Under the pieces are notes generated by a model. The model was not told where the DNA came from and did not search any database. It saw only the letters and a program-made list of their open reading frames with translations. Both the position numbers and the translations under genes were made by a program. A stretch of DNA of 64,000 nt from Zygnema cylindricum (taxonomy: Eukaryota; Streptophyta; Zygnematophyceae; Zygnematales; Zygnemataceae): contig JBBHKE010003145.1 in the NCBI GenBank assembly GCA_037447655.1, positions 35,930 to 99,929 on the forward strand, read 5' to 3'. This document shows, in pieces, positions 32,331 through 42,898 of this stretch. The number at the start of each line of letters is the position of its first letter. The first letter of the stretch is position 1.

Positions 32331-33297
32331 TGTAACAGCAATAGCGGATCGAACTTGTTTATAAAGGGGTATTTAGGTATTATGATTATAGAGTACTAAA
32401 TTTGGTAGACGTCCGCGAAAGAATCACGTTATTTGGAGTTATATTTTAAAAGTTATAGCGATGGGTGTATTTAGGTGACAGTGTGGGGTCTAAATAACAA
32501 GTGGTTATCATTGAAACGGGTTAAGGGTCAAAATAGAACCGAAATTACGCGTGTACGTTTCATAAAGTTCTAACGAAACGTTTAGTATGCACGGTGGTTC
32601 GTTTCGTACAAATTTTAGTACAAAACGTCACTTTTAATTAAGGGAATTTCGTAGGAAGTTTCGCGTGCGAAATTTGTTACGCACGATCGTGCAAAAACGC
32701 GTTTCGTTTGGCGCGCACTTTTGCACATAAATGTTACGTAGTGAAAGGTAACGTTTGATTGGTTAGTAAAGTGCTAAGTAGTTAGTAAGAGATTTCGCAC
32801 GTTTTTGCATTGGTCAATCTGAGTCTTAGCTGATCAATGATTGGCCAAGGTAAAAGCCTGTTAAAACGGAGCGTTGACTCTGGCCTGGCGAGTCCAGGCG
32901 ATGATGGATAAATAGTGAAGTGTAAGAAGAGAGTAGACATCTTTTTCTTTGGGAAAAGTTTGTGGAAATTCCGGCTGATCTTGGTCTTGAGCGATTAATA
33001 CCAAATTAGAAAAAGGCATTTTTGCATTGAAATCTCTTACTAACTAAATAGTGTTTTAGTAGTTAAGAGATATAATTATTAAGAGTGGAGAGTAGTGGAA
33101 AACACTTTAATAAGAAGGGTTGAGCCACGAGGGCAAGGACCAAGCTAATGTTATGTGGACAGAAGCTTCATCTAATTTAAAGTTTATCCTTGTGTGAGTG
33201 TTGTCCAATGTGGATGTGTATTTTCCAATGTGTGGAATGTGTGGTTGGGATTGTTTGTAGTAATGGGATTTTTTGAGAGGTAGGAGATCCTGTTACA
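32331..33297 (+). repeat. G2 5' LTR
   Basis: It runs TGTAACAGCAATAGC to CCTGTTACA. A TATA-like ATAAATA at 32909-32915 is a possible promoter. Confidence 0.9.
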
Positions 33298-33299
33298 TA

Positions 33300-33311
33300 T
33301 GGTATCAAAGC
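33300..33311 (+). promoter_or_regulatory. G2 primer-binding site
   Basis: TGGTATCAAAGC differs by one base from TGGTATCAGAGC, the complement of the tRNA-iMet 3' end. Confidence 0.85.
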
Positions 33312-34071
33312 TTGGTAAAAAGCCAAAGAGAAGCTTGCTCACCCGAAAATCGACTGTCGTGACCGGTGAGGGTGCTCTTACCCGGGTTGGTGGAACCATA
33401 ATGAGAGTGGTAGGGGATTCGAGGGAAACTAAGTGACCACACTGCCAGCGGTCGCTGGTTAGATGTGGGGCGTGCTTAGGTCATAAGAACTAAGGCGGGG
33501 TGGGCAGTGTAGCCACCGCTGAAGCTCACTCCAATTACCTAGAGGCCAAACAAACTTGCCTTCTCCTAGCAATGATTCATGTGTAGAGGAAGGGCTTGTA
33601 GCCATGAAGGGTGAGGAGGTGAGGATTAGAGAGTAAAAGATCCTGATGTAGTGGGAGGTGGGAAATTTGCTAATGGAGGAGAAGGAAAGTGGAGTACTTT
33701 ACTTCTTCAAAAGCAAAGGAGTCCAGAAATGACTCAAAACTTTTCAAACCCTAAATTATTACTTTTGATTGATTTCAATTTTTCTGTTGCAAAATTTATG
33801 GTTAAATCTTACCTTTGAGAGCTTTCAATTTTGCTATTGCAAAATTTGTGGGGAAATTCTTACCTTCTGTTTCAATGTTGGGAATTGAAAATTTGAATTT
33901 GTACTTACTTACTGTAATTGTCTTTTTAATTTCTCAGATTTTGATCTTTTCAAAGGATTTGTTAAGGAGAAGTAGTCTTTGATTGGAGCAATCTGAGGAC
34001 TTCAAATATGCATCAAATTTCATTGGGAAATTATACTCTATCTTTCTTTTGCTTGATTTCATTGTGTGATT

Positions 34072-35330
34072 ATGGCAAATTCTGCATGGAAACGTGAAAT
34101 GGAGAATGCGTTGAAGGTGTTGAAGAAGAGGACTGTGAAATTGGTCAAAGGATTTAATAATCATGCTGCTGCTGTGGATGAAACCATTTCCGAATTGAAA
34201 AGTGAATTGAAAGTTGTCAAAGAAAATGGAAATGTTTCAAATGAAAATTTAGAGGAACTTATTAACTTAATTCAGACCAAGAATGATATGAATGACCAAA
34301 AGGGTTAGAGTAGTAAAATGAATGCCAGTTTTAGGGAGGAAGATCATGATAGACCTAAGAAGATAAGGGATCTGAAATTGTCTATTAGTGAGGCACCATC
34401 GTTTGATGGTAAGAGGATCGATGAGTTAGATGCTTGGATTTTTCATATGGAGTATTATTTGAAGTCTAGAAATTGCGATCGTGATGATTACACTTCTTTT
34501 GTTGTTAACTGTCTGAAAGGCGATGCTAAGATTTGGTATTATACTCAGAGAAGGTCAGAATTGATTCCTGATAATCATGATTGGGAAACTTTTAAAACCG
34601 CGATCAAATCACGTTTCTTGTGAGTCACTTTTAAATCCAGAATGGAAGAAAAGTGGATGAATTGTAAGCAGACTGGATCTGTGAAGGATTATATTGCGGA
34701 ATTTGACTCATCTAGCATTCATATCATAGGTTTGACTGATGAAATGGCTAAATTGCATTTCTTAAACTATTTCAATCCTAAATTGAAATCAGAACTTAAA
34801 CATCAAAAATTTAATAATTTGAATGAATTACAAGATAAGTGATTAGAATTAGAGGATCAGTTGGGGTATAATAGGGAAACTCGATCACTCAGGGGTAATT
34901 TGAATGAAGTATCAAAGTGGCATGAGGAGTAATTTGTTGAAGAGGGTCTGAATGCTGGTCTGGTGAATAGGCAAAATATCTTCAGGAGAAATAAAAGGGG
35001 TGGACATAGTGTTAATGCAGGAAATAAATTTAACAATAGAGGGGGGTACATTAAAAGTCCTAAACCAAGCATTAATGTCCAGAAGCCTAACCTTACCATC
35101 CCCACATGCACTATTTTTCAGAAAAAGGGTCCTAGAGCATTTGAGTGAGCTTAACTGAAAAAAAAATTAACTGTTATAACTGTGAAGAGGAGGGACATTT
35201 TAGTAGAGAGTGCAGAAAACCCAAAAAGAAAGTCACTTATTTCAAATGCGGAGGTCCAGATCATTACGCTAAAGACTGTACAGATAAAGGTTCTCTCAAA
35301 ACAGTTGATGTATAGAAGGTCTCCAAGAGG
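34072..35330 (+). pseudogene. G2 gag with zinc knuckles (broken)
   Basis: From ATG 34072 the frame encodes a coiled, charged N-terminus (MANSAWKREMENALK) and a Retrotrans_gag-like capsid (LDAWIFHMEYYLKSR, AKIWYYTQRRSEL, YIAEFDSSSIHIIGL). In-frame stops occur at 34306 TAG, 34621 TGA, 34840 TGA, 34930 TAA and 35146 TGA. After an A-run near 35157-35166 the frame shifts; a knuckle CYNCEEEGHFSREC follows at 35172-35213, then a second (FKCGGPDHYAKDC) that lacks its first cysteine. Gag would package element RNA. Upstream, 33312-34071 is an untranslated leader with no coding signal. Confidence 0.85.
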
Positions 35331-35403
35331 ATATTGCATTATACCTAGCTGAGCAGGAAGCCCAAGAGGTGGGAAACGGAAAGGACTAACTGAAAGTCCT
35401 CAG

Positions 35404-36159
35404 TTGAGTCAACCGGATCAAAAAGTTAAAGAGTTAACTTTGGAGGGCAAATTAATGAATGGAAAAGTTAGGATAGCTGAATTTATTATGATTCTCACTA
35501 CACTGCATAGTTTAAAGAATCCTTCTGATGAAATTCTCAACAACAGACCTATGTTAGGACAGTTAAGTAATGATGACACCAGACACAGTTTGATTATATT
35601 CGAGTCATTAGTGGAAGGAAAACCGTTGAGAGTAATGGATAATTCAGGTGCCACACATAATTTTATTTCACATAAGTTTGTAGAGGAAAATAAAATTCCT
35701 ACTGTCATAAGGGAAAAACCTTTACATGTTCAAGTGGCAAATGGTAATAAGTCCGCATTAGACTTACAAACTGACACGATAGAAGTTGATATCCAGGGTC
35801 ATAAAATGAAAGTTGTGTGTGAAATAATGAATTTGGGAAGTGAAGAACTAATTTTGTGAAAGCCTTGGTTAACTGAACACAATCCTCAAATTAATTGGGA
35901 AATTAACACCTTGAAAGTGAGGTCTGAAAACGGTTGGAAGGTTTTGCAAGCATTATCTCCTAAGAAATTGCATAGGAATCATATAAATAACATAACCAGA
36001 TTGAAAGTGGAAGGTTTAATATCTGCTAAACAATTTAAAAAGCACTTAAATGATAAAGCAAATCATGCTTTCTTGTTATTAGTAACTGAGGCAGTTACTG
36101 ATGAAAGGGTGGGAGAAAACACTAACATTGATGTCATCACTAAATCAGACACCACTTAA
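35404..36159 (+). pseudogene. G2 aspartic protease region
   Basis: The frame, the same as gag, encodes RHSLIIFESLVEGKPL and NSGATHNFISHKFVEE. The usual D-S-G-A-T-H active site reads N-S-G-A-T-H, consistent with Asp-to-Asn loss of the catalytic residue (codon AAT). A stop at 35857 (TGA, where family members have Trp before PWL) and a TAA at 36157 break the frame. Proteolysis of the polyprotein would therefore fail. Confidence 0.75.
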
Positions 36160-37219
36160 ACTTTCGAAAAATTAAAATCTGATTTTGTAACTGACATTAA
36201 TACATCTGATGTTGCTGTTAAGGATTTGATTTTTAAATTTCAAGATGTTTTCCCAAGTGATTTACCCTCGGGAAGGCCACCTTCCCGAGATGTAAAACAT
36301 GTTATTAACCTTGAACATGGATGTAATCCTCCTGTCACAGGAATTTATAAACACAGTTTCTTTGAGCATGAGGAGTTAAAGAAACAGATCAAAGAACTCC
36401 TAAAGAAAGGACATATTCAGCCCAGCAAATCACCGTACGGAGCACCCGTTTTTTTCGTCAAAAAGAAGGACATAACGTTGAGAATGTGTGTCGATTATCG
36501 TAGTCTGAATAAGATTACGGTGAAGGAAAAGTATCTGTTAAATTTAATTTCTGATTTGATAGATCGTTTAAAGGGTGCTAAAGTATTTTCGTTGATTGAC
36601 CTGCGTAGTGGCTTTAATTAGGTGCCAATTAGAATTGAAGATGTGTATAAAACTGCTTTCAAGACTAGGATGGGTCATTTCTAATAGATAGTGATGCCAT
36701 TCGGCTTAACGAATGCACCGCCTACTTACCAAAGATTAATAAACCAAACCTTTTCAGATTACATAGATGAGTTTGTCCAAGTGTTTATAGATGATATTTT
36801 AGTTTATAGTGAATCTAAAGAACAACATGTAATTCATTTAAAAAGAATGTTGGAAAGGTTAAGAGAAAGAAAATTATATGGAAAATTGTCAAAATCTAGT
36901 TTTCTTAAAATTGAACAATTATTTTTGGGACATATAGTTAGTGGGGAAGGTGTTAAAACAAATCCATCCAAAATTTTAGCAATACAAAATTGGAAACAAC
37001 CTACTAATGTCACAGAAGTTAGATCGTTTTTGGGATTGGCCACTTATTACAGGAAATTTATCAGGCATTTCAGAATGATCGCCGCACCTTTGCCAAAATC
37101 ACTGCAATCCAAAATTGGAAGCAACCTACTAATGTCACGGAAGTTAGATCATTTTTGGGATTGGCCACTTACTACAGGAAATTTATAAAGAACTTCAGTA
37201 TGATCGCTGCACCTTTGAC
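36160..37219 (+). pseudogene. G2 reverse transcriptase
   Basis: RT motifs in order: [73 protein letters not shown] and VFIDDILVYS (FIDD catalytic box). In-frame stops lie at 36619 (TAG), and TAA-TAG after the MGHF motif (36682-36687). A 125-bp tandem duplication follows at about 36970-37219 and shifts the frame, duplicating [18 protein letters not shown]. The domain is complete but cannot be translated as one product. Confidence 0.85.
36970..37219. repeat. 125-bp tandem duplication in G2 pol
   Basis: Two copies, offset by 125 bp (shared AGATC at 37021 and 37146), contain AAAATTGGAA(A/G)CAACCTAC and GGGATTGGCCACTTA. The copies differ at scattered positions, so the event is not recent. 125 is not divisible by three. 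Confidence 0.85.
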
Positions 37220-37748
37220 TGATTTACTTCGGGAAAAGGAGACGTTTGTGTGGGGAGCTGATGAAGAGAGAGCATTTTCTGACAAAGGTCTAGGTGCAGT
37301 CATAAGTCAAAAAGTCGGCAAACACTTTCATCCTATTGCTTTTGAGTCCAGAAAATTCAATGATGCTGAAAAAAACTATACAGCACAAGAAAAAGAATTA
37401 CTTGCAATTGTATGTGCATTGGTGAAATGGCGTTGTTATTTGCATAATAAAGAATTTACAGTTCACTGTGATAATAAAGCACTCTCTTATTTACACAGAT
37501 TCAGTGATGCGCAGATTATGACTGGCAGACAAGTTAGGTGGATGCAAAAATTAGCATATTTCAAATTTATCGTCAAACATATTCTTGGGAAGACAAATGT
37601 AGTCGCAGATCCTTTAAATAGATGTTTTGAAATAAGTGTTATGGTTAAAGATGAATTGTTTTTAAATACAGTTACAAATGGTTATGATAAAGATCCTTAT
37701 TTTGTTGTGATTTGCAAGAATATTTCGGGAGGGAATTCTGACCATTGA
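37220..37748 (+). pseudogene. G2 RNase H (internally deleted)
   Basis: The frame goes directly from GADEERAFS to [10 protein letters not shown], skipping the segment that normally carries the first catalytic Asp (family pattern TDAS). It continues with [31 protein letters not shown] and [10 protein letters not shown]. The deletion is in frame, roughly 30 residues by comparison with family layout. RNase H would be inactive. Confidence 0.75.
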
Positions 37749-39061
37749 ATGAGAGGCATGTCAAAAACTTTAGACTAGAGGATGGTTTACTGTATTTGCA
37801 AATTGGGGATAGATTATGCATTCTTGAAGTGGGAGACTTAAGAAAACAAATTTTACGGGAACCTCATGAGCATTTAGGACATCTAGGTCGAGATAAAACT
37901 CTTAGTCGATTGCAAAGTAGATTGTTTTGGCCAGGGATGGCAAAGGAGGTGTCAAAACACGTGGAAAGTAATGTCCTTTGCCAACAGAGTAAACCCAGTA
38001 CCCAAAAACCTAAAGGTCTCTTAAAACCTTTGGATATCCGTGAAAGACTGTGGGAATCTATCAGTATGGATTTTATTGTCATATTGCCTGCTACATCTAA
38101 AAGGAATGACACTATCATGGTCGTAGTCGATAAGTTCAGTGAAATGGCAATCTTTATCCGTTGCAAAACCACTCATTCACTTGTAGATATTGCAAAGTTA
38201 TATTTTGACAACATGGTCATACATCATGGAGTCCCTCTATCTATAGTCAGTGATAACGATTCTAAATTTACGTCTACTTTTTGGAAAGAATTACAGCAAA
38301 ATTTAGGCTCTGAATTGAAAATGAGTACCGCTTATCATCCTCAGACAGATGGACACCCAGAAAGGATCAACCGTACACTAGAGGAAATGTTTAGGACTGT
38401 TTGCAGTGGAGTTCAAAACACATGGGAATCTAAATTGCCATTAATAGAATTTGCATACTATTCATGTAAACATACTAGTACAGGATTCTCACCATTTAAA
38501 GTTGCATACGGATACCAACCTAGAGAAGCATTGGACGTAATAATAGGGGTCACTCAAGAGAATAGAGGTTCAGGAACAAAGTTTTGGGAATATGTTCAAA
38601 CAGTTTGGAAAACTGTCTGGGATGCATTAGTGGAGGCACAAAGGAGGCAAGAATTAAATGCTAACCGCAAACGGGGTGATTGGGTGTTACGCACAGTTGA
38701 CAAGGTTTGGCTTTCTACAACTCATTACAGGTGCAAGATTGAGGGACAATCGGATCCTACGGGGAAATTTGCTCCAAAGTACATTGGACCATTTAATGTA
38801 ATCGAGATGATATCGTCAGTTGCTGCCAAATTGGACTTCCCGCCTTCAACAAAAATTCATCCAGTGATACACATCAGCCAATTGAAACCAGCGAATCTTC
38901 GACCAACTGAAGGAGAATTGGATTTGGATCCCTCAATAATTATAGAACCTGAAGTCCACAAATGTGTTTTAGATTGGGTTGGTCAACGGTTCAGGGTCGG
39001 CGATACTATATTCTGGAAAGTGCATTGTCTAGGAAGGCCTAAGGATGACTTTAGAGGATAA
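37745..39061 (+). pseudogene. G2 integrase (long open frame)
   Basis: A 438-codon open frame. The HHCC finger has HLGHLGRDKT but its first cysteine is replaced (VESNVLCQQSK). The DDE core is SMDFIVIL, VSDNDSKFTS and GHPERINRTLEE, with acids in place. A C-terminal GPFNVIEMISSVAAKLDFP and HISQLKP segment is typical of Ty3/gypsy. The tail has no clear chromodomain. Integrase inserts the cDNA into nuclear DNA; finger loss and the absence of an upstream frame make this copy inactive. Confidence 0.85.
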
Positions 39062-39152
39062 AAATTCTGAGTTTTTACATAGGTATTGGAGGGATAATAA
39101 TATAGAAGTCCTGTCTTGAGAATTAAAGGTGTTTAACTGAGGTGAGTTAAAA

Positions 39153-39167
39153 ATAAGGAGGGGATGA
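39153..39167 (+). promoter_or_regulatory. G2 polypurine tract
   Basis: ATAAGGAGGGGATGA directly precedes the 3' LTR. Confidence 0.7.
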
Positions 39168-40119
39168 TGTAACAGCAATAGCGGATCGAACTTCTTTATA
39201 AAGGGGTATTTAGGTATTATGATTATAGAGTACTAAATTTGGTAGAGGTCCGCGAAAGAATCACGCTATTTGGAGTTATATTTTAAAAGTTATAGCGATG
39301 GGTGTATTTAGGTGACAGTGTGGGGTCTAAATAACGAGTGGGTATCATTGAAACGGGTTAAGGGTCAAAATAGTACCGAAATTACGCGTGTACGTTTCAT
39401 AAAGTTCTAACGAAACGTTTAGTATGCACGGTGGTTCGTTTCGTATAAATTTTAGTACGAAACGTCACTTTTACTTAAGGGAATTTCTTAGGAAGTTTCG
39501 CGTGCGAAATTTGTTACGCACGATCGTGCGAAGTCGCGTTTCGTTTGGCACGCACTTTTGCACGTAAATGTTACGCAGTGAAACGTAACGTTTGATTGGT
39601 TAGTAAAGTGCTAAGTAGTTAGTAAGAGATTTCACACGTTTTTGCATTGGTCAGTCTGAGTCTTTGCTGATCAATGATTGGCCCAGGTAAAAGCCTGTTA
39701 AAACGGAGCGTTGACTCTGGCCTGGCGAGTCCAGGGCGATGATGGATAAATAGTGAAGTGTAAGAGGAGAGTATACATCTTTTCCTTTGGGAAAAGTTTG
39801 TGGAAATTCCGGCTGATATTGGTCCTGAGCGATTAATACCAAATTGGAGAAAAGGCATTTTTGCATTGAAATCTCTTGCTAACTAAATAGTGTTTTAGTA
39901 GTTAAGAGATAGAATTATTAAGAGTGAAGAGTAGTGGAAAACACTTTAATAAGAAGGGTTGAGCCACGAGGGCAAGAGACCAAGCTAATGTTATGTGGAC
40001 AAAAGCTTCTTCTAATTTAAAGTTTATCCTTGTGTGAGTGTTGTCCAATGTGGATGTGTATTTTCCAATGTGTGGAATGTGTGGTTGGGATTTTCTGAGA
40101 GGTAGGAGATCCTGTTACA
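39168..40119 (+). repeat. G2 3' LTR
   Basis: It matches the 5' LTR nearly end to end, with a short deletion near its 3' end (about 40091) and scattered substitutions. Confidence 0.9.
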
Positions 40120-40124
40120 CCCAC

Positions 40125-40640
40125 TAGATGATGTGTGCTATTTCTTTGCGGATCTAAAAAAATAAAACATCTAACGGTCATGAATTACTCCTATATCATT
40201 GGAGCTTCCTAACAGCTTTCCAGTAACGATGTTTCGTCTGGCAATTTTTTTTTATGGTACTGCTCTGTACGGCACTGTACGAAAAACGTACGAGCCCTAA
40301 TTAATCAAATTATTGCGGTCCATTTTGATGTAAACGGCTTCGATCATAAATACACTGTTTTATTCGAAACTAATTAAAAAAAATATGAGAAGTTTTTGCA
40401 GCTCAATTTTTGGTTACCTTTGATTGGTTGTACGGTGCCAAAGTTTTGTCCGCTTGTTCTTTCGGGTGACGGGCACCTACACTCGTATTAAATATTGTAA
40501 ACGATACAAAATCGCGATCTCGATTCGTTTGGATACGATACTGGCTACGTGTTTATTAGGGTGTTTTTAGGGTTTTTTTTAGGTTTTTTTAATGTTGCGT
40601 CCCAAACATAGGTTGAGAGCATAGTTGCTCCGTGCGCATA
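40125..40640. other. Intergenic, nothing recognised
   Basis: AT-rich flank of G2 with dispersed GTAC sites; no gene. Confidence 0.4.
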
Positions 40641-40649
40641 ATATGCACG

Positions 40650-41190
40650 TAACGAACACGCGATACCCGTACTTTTTTGTACATTTGTGTACTGTCTTCG
40701 TACATTTCAGTACTTTTAGGGTTATTAAGGGGGGGATGAGGAATTTTAGGGTACATTCTTGTGCATTCTCATATATTTTGTTAAACAACCAACTTTTATT
40801 CGTACGTATATGTACAGTGTCTGTATATTTTTGTACTTTAGACGGTTATTATTTTGAGATTTGTAAGGTACATTTTCGTACATTTCCTTACATTTTATTG
40901 TACGGACTTACATCTTTGGTACGTTTACGTACAACGTCCGTATATTTCTGTAATTTTAGGGTTATTAAAGGAGGAATTTCAGGGTGTTTAGGGTACATCC
41001 CGTGCATTTCGTACATTCTGGTAAATTACAGTTCAACTGCCTTTCATTATCCGTACTCTTCACTTTAATTATGGTGTACCTTTCGTACAATGCCGTACTT
41101 TCCAATACATTTATCGTACCCTTTTGGGTTTTTAAGGATTTGTAGGGTTAAAGGGACGGTTTCCGTACGTTTATGTACACCGTACAGCGA
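40650..41190. repeat. Degenerate ~130-bp tandem repeat rich in GTAC
   Basis: Four diverged units begin near 40660, 40790, 40915 and 41070. Each shows GTAC...TGTAC...CGTATATTTNTGTA followed by TTTTAGGGTTATTAA or a relative. Open frames through it are by-products of the repeat. Confidence 0.55.
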
Positions 41191-42503
41191 AAACTAAACG
41201 AATTTTACGAAAAATATAAAAGTCGCGAATACTACGTAGTTCTCGGGAAAAAGTCCAAACCCGTACGAATAGGACAACTAGGGTTGAGACTTGATAGTAA
41301 CGAAATTGTCGTTTCTGGTTTGTTATATACACAATGCTACTAATTATGATTTGCCGTGATTTTTACCTTCGCTGGTACAAATATGTGGTCACAATTTGCT
41401 GTCAAAGATTCTTTGAAGATTACCAGAATCGTATTCATCTATTACTTGAACAATCAAAGTGTGCCACGCAAATAAAATGTGGGTTACCGACCCGACACAA
41501 TGGAACGATGGCTGCAGTAAACGAATTTTTGACGTTTACTGAGATCGCCTAATGGAACAACGCTCTAAAATTACTTTTGGCTGCTATCGCGTCATACCTG
41601 ACTGTCTGACATGTAGATTTTACGTCACGACGAAAAAATATGAAAATATGAAACGCTGCTAAACGATTCGTCCCATTATCACACGTGTGTCAATCAAATC
41701 GATAGCCTGACGTTGAATCACTAAATGGCCGTTTGCGGCAATAAGCCAATTTTGTAAATTCGTAAATATAGTACGAGAGAACTAAACCGTACTATATATC
41801 TTAATAGCTTGATTTTACGAGGGATACAGTTCTGTACCGTACAGTACCATCCTTTTGTCTTCATCTACACAGCTGGACCCGGTCAATTAATTGACATTTT
41901 GAAACGCTGTCCAGCGATTGTGCCCTGTGTTGTATTTGCGGTGCGATCCTAGCCGTTTAATTTGTAGACGATTTAGATTGTCTTTCCTGGCAGCACCTTT
42001 TTTGTCGTTTGGAAATTTTGTCCGTTTCACAATACTCCAACGGTGGGAGAACACGTCGACATAAAGGCTCCAATAAGTCAAAAACGAGACGCGACACATT
42101 CCCCTATCAGCTGTTCCAAATCTTCAATTTGTCATCTTGCGAGACCGTACATCCAAGATATAGAACCATGCAATTTATAAATTTGCGGGGGAGGTTGCAG
42201 TAATTCAGTCTCTCTCCATTAATGATCGGATACGAAGAGATATCTACTTCCCAAAAAGTTAACGGACGCGCATGCACGTTTCCTCCCAAACAAAAAACCT
42301 GACGTCACTACTCCGTTCCAAAGGTGAGAAACGCGCCGTATATTTCCGCTAATAAAATTCCGCCACGTCGATGAATTCCAGAAGAAATATAGAACTCAAT
42401 CGTCGTCCGCAGAAGTATAACATTAGACGTTTTGAAATCCGACAATCCGGATTGTTCAAAATTTGTTTAAACGTGGCAGCAACTGACTCGCCAAATTGTA
42501 CAC
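41191..42503. other. Intergenic, nothing recognised
   Basis: Includes TTTTTGACGTTTACTGAGATCGCCTAATGGA (as two parts, about 41528-41557), the inverted form of a repeat edge near 24730 and 31824. No coding region is supported. Confidence 0.3.
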
Positions 42504-42706
42504 TACACCTTGAATCGTTATTAGCGTATAGAAATTATTAGTGTAAAGAAAAAATTAGCGTCATTCATTCTAATTTAGTGCCAGGAGACGTGGCAGACTA
42601 TGGCCCACGTCCTTAAATAGTATAATTTATTATATTTAAGGTATCAATATCAAAATTTTGGGGTGCCGATATAGCGTACATAAGGCTAATAACGACTCAC
42701 GGTGTA
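42504..42706. mobile_element. MITE, TACACCNTGANTCGTTATTAGC family
   Basis: TACACCTTGAATCGTTATTAGC at 42504-42525 pairs with GCTAATAACGACTCACGGTGTA (42685-42706) as imperfect inverted repeats. 203 bp, non-coding. Relatives are at 46184 and 47145. Confidence 0.6.
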
Positions 42707-42818
42707 CTGTACTGTAGCATCCATCAACATACGTCAAGTCATTGATACTTAAAAAGGGTTCTTAAGTATGGAAAGTCTTTATTTTAAAATTGCGATGGTA
42801 AAGCCATCTGCGTATATT

Positions 42819-42898
42819 AAGGGTGCGTCTCCATGTACTTGTAACTTAGAGAAATTACTTTGTTTTTTAGCGCAGATCCGGCGGACCCGGATTTCAAG
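42819..42898. repeat. Truncated left end of the CTAAGG-type element
   Basis: AAGGGTGCGTCTCCATGTACTTGTAACTTAGAG... through GGACCCGGATTTCA parallels 22305-22379. It is cut by hAT2 at 42899, almost the same point where the solo LTR cut the other copy. Confidence 0.6.

Larger units (their letters stand above)
32331..40119 (+). mobile_element. G2: complete but decayed Ty3/gypsy retrotransposon
   Basis: A 7,789-bp element with LTRs 32331-33297 and 39168-40119, perfect CCCAC duplication (32326-32330 and 40120-40124), tRNA-iMet primer site, polypurine tract, and gag-PR-RT-RNH-INT order, with integrase last as in Ty3/gypsy. Gag and pol are broken by stops, frameshifts, a duplication and a deletion, so it cannot move on its own. 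LTRs differ by scattered substitutions and small indels. Confidence 0.93.
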
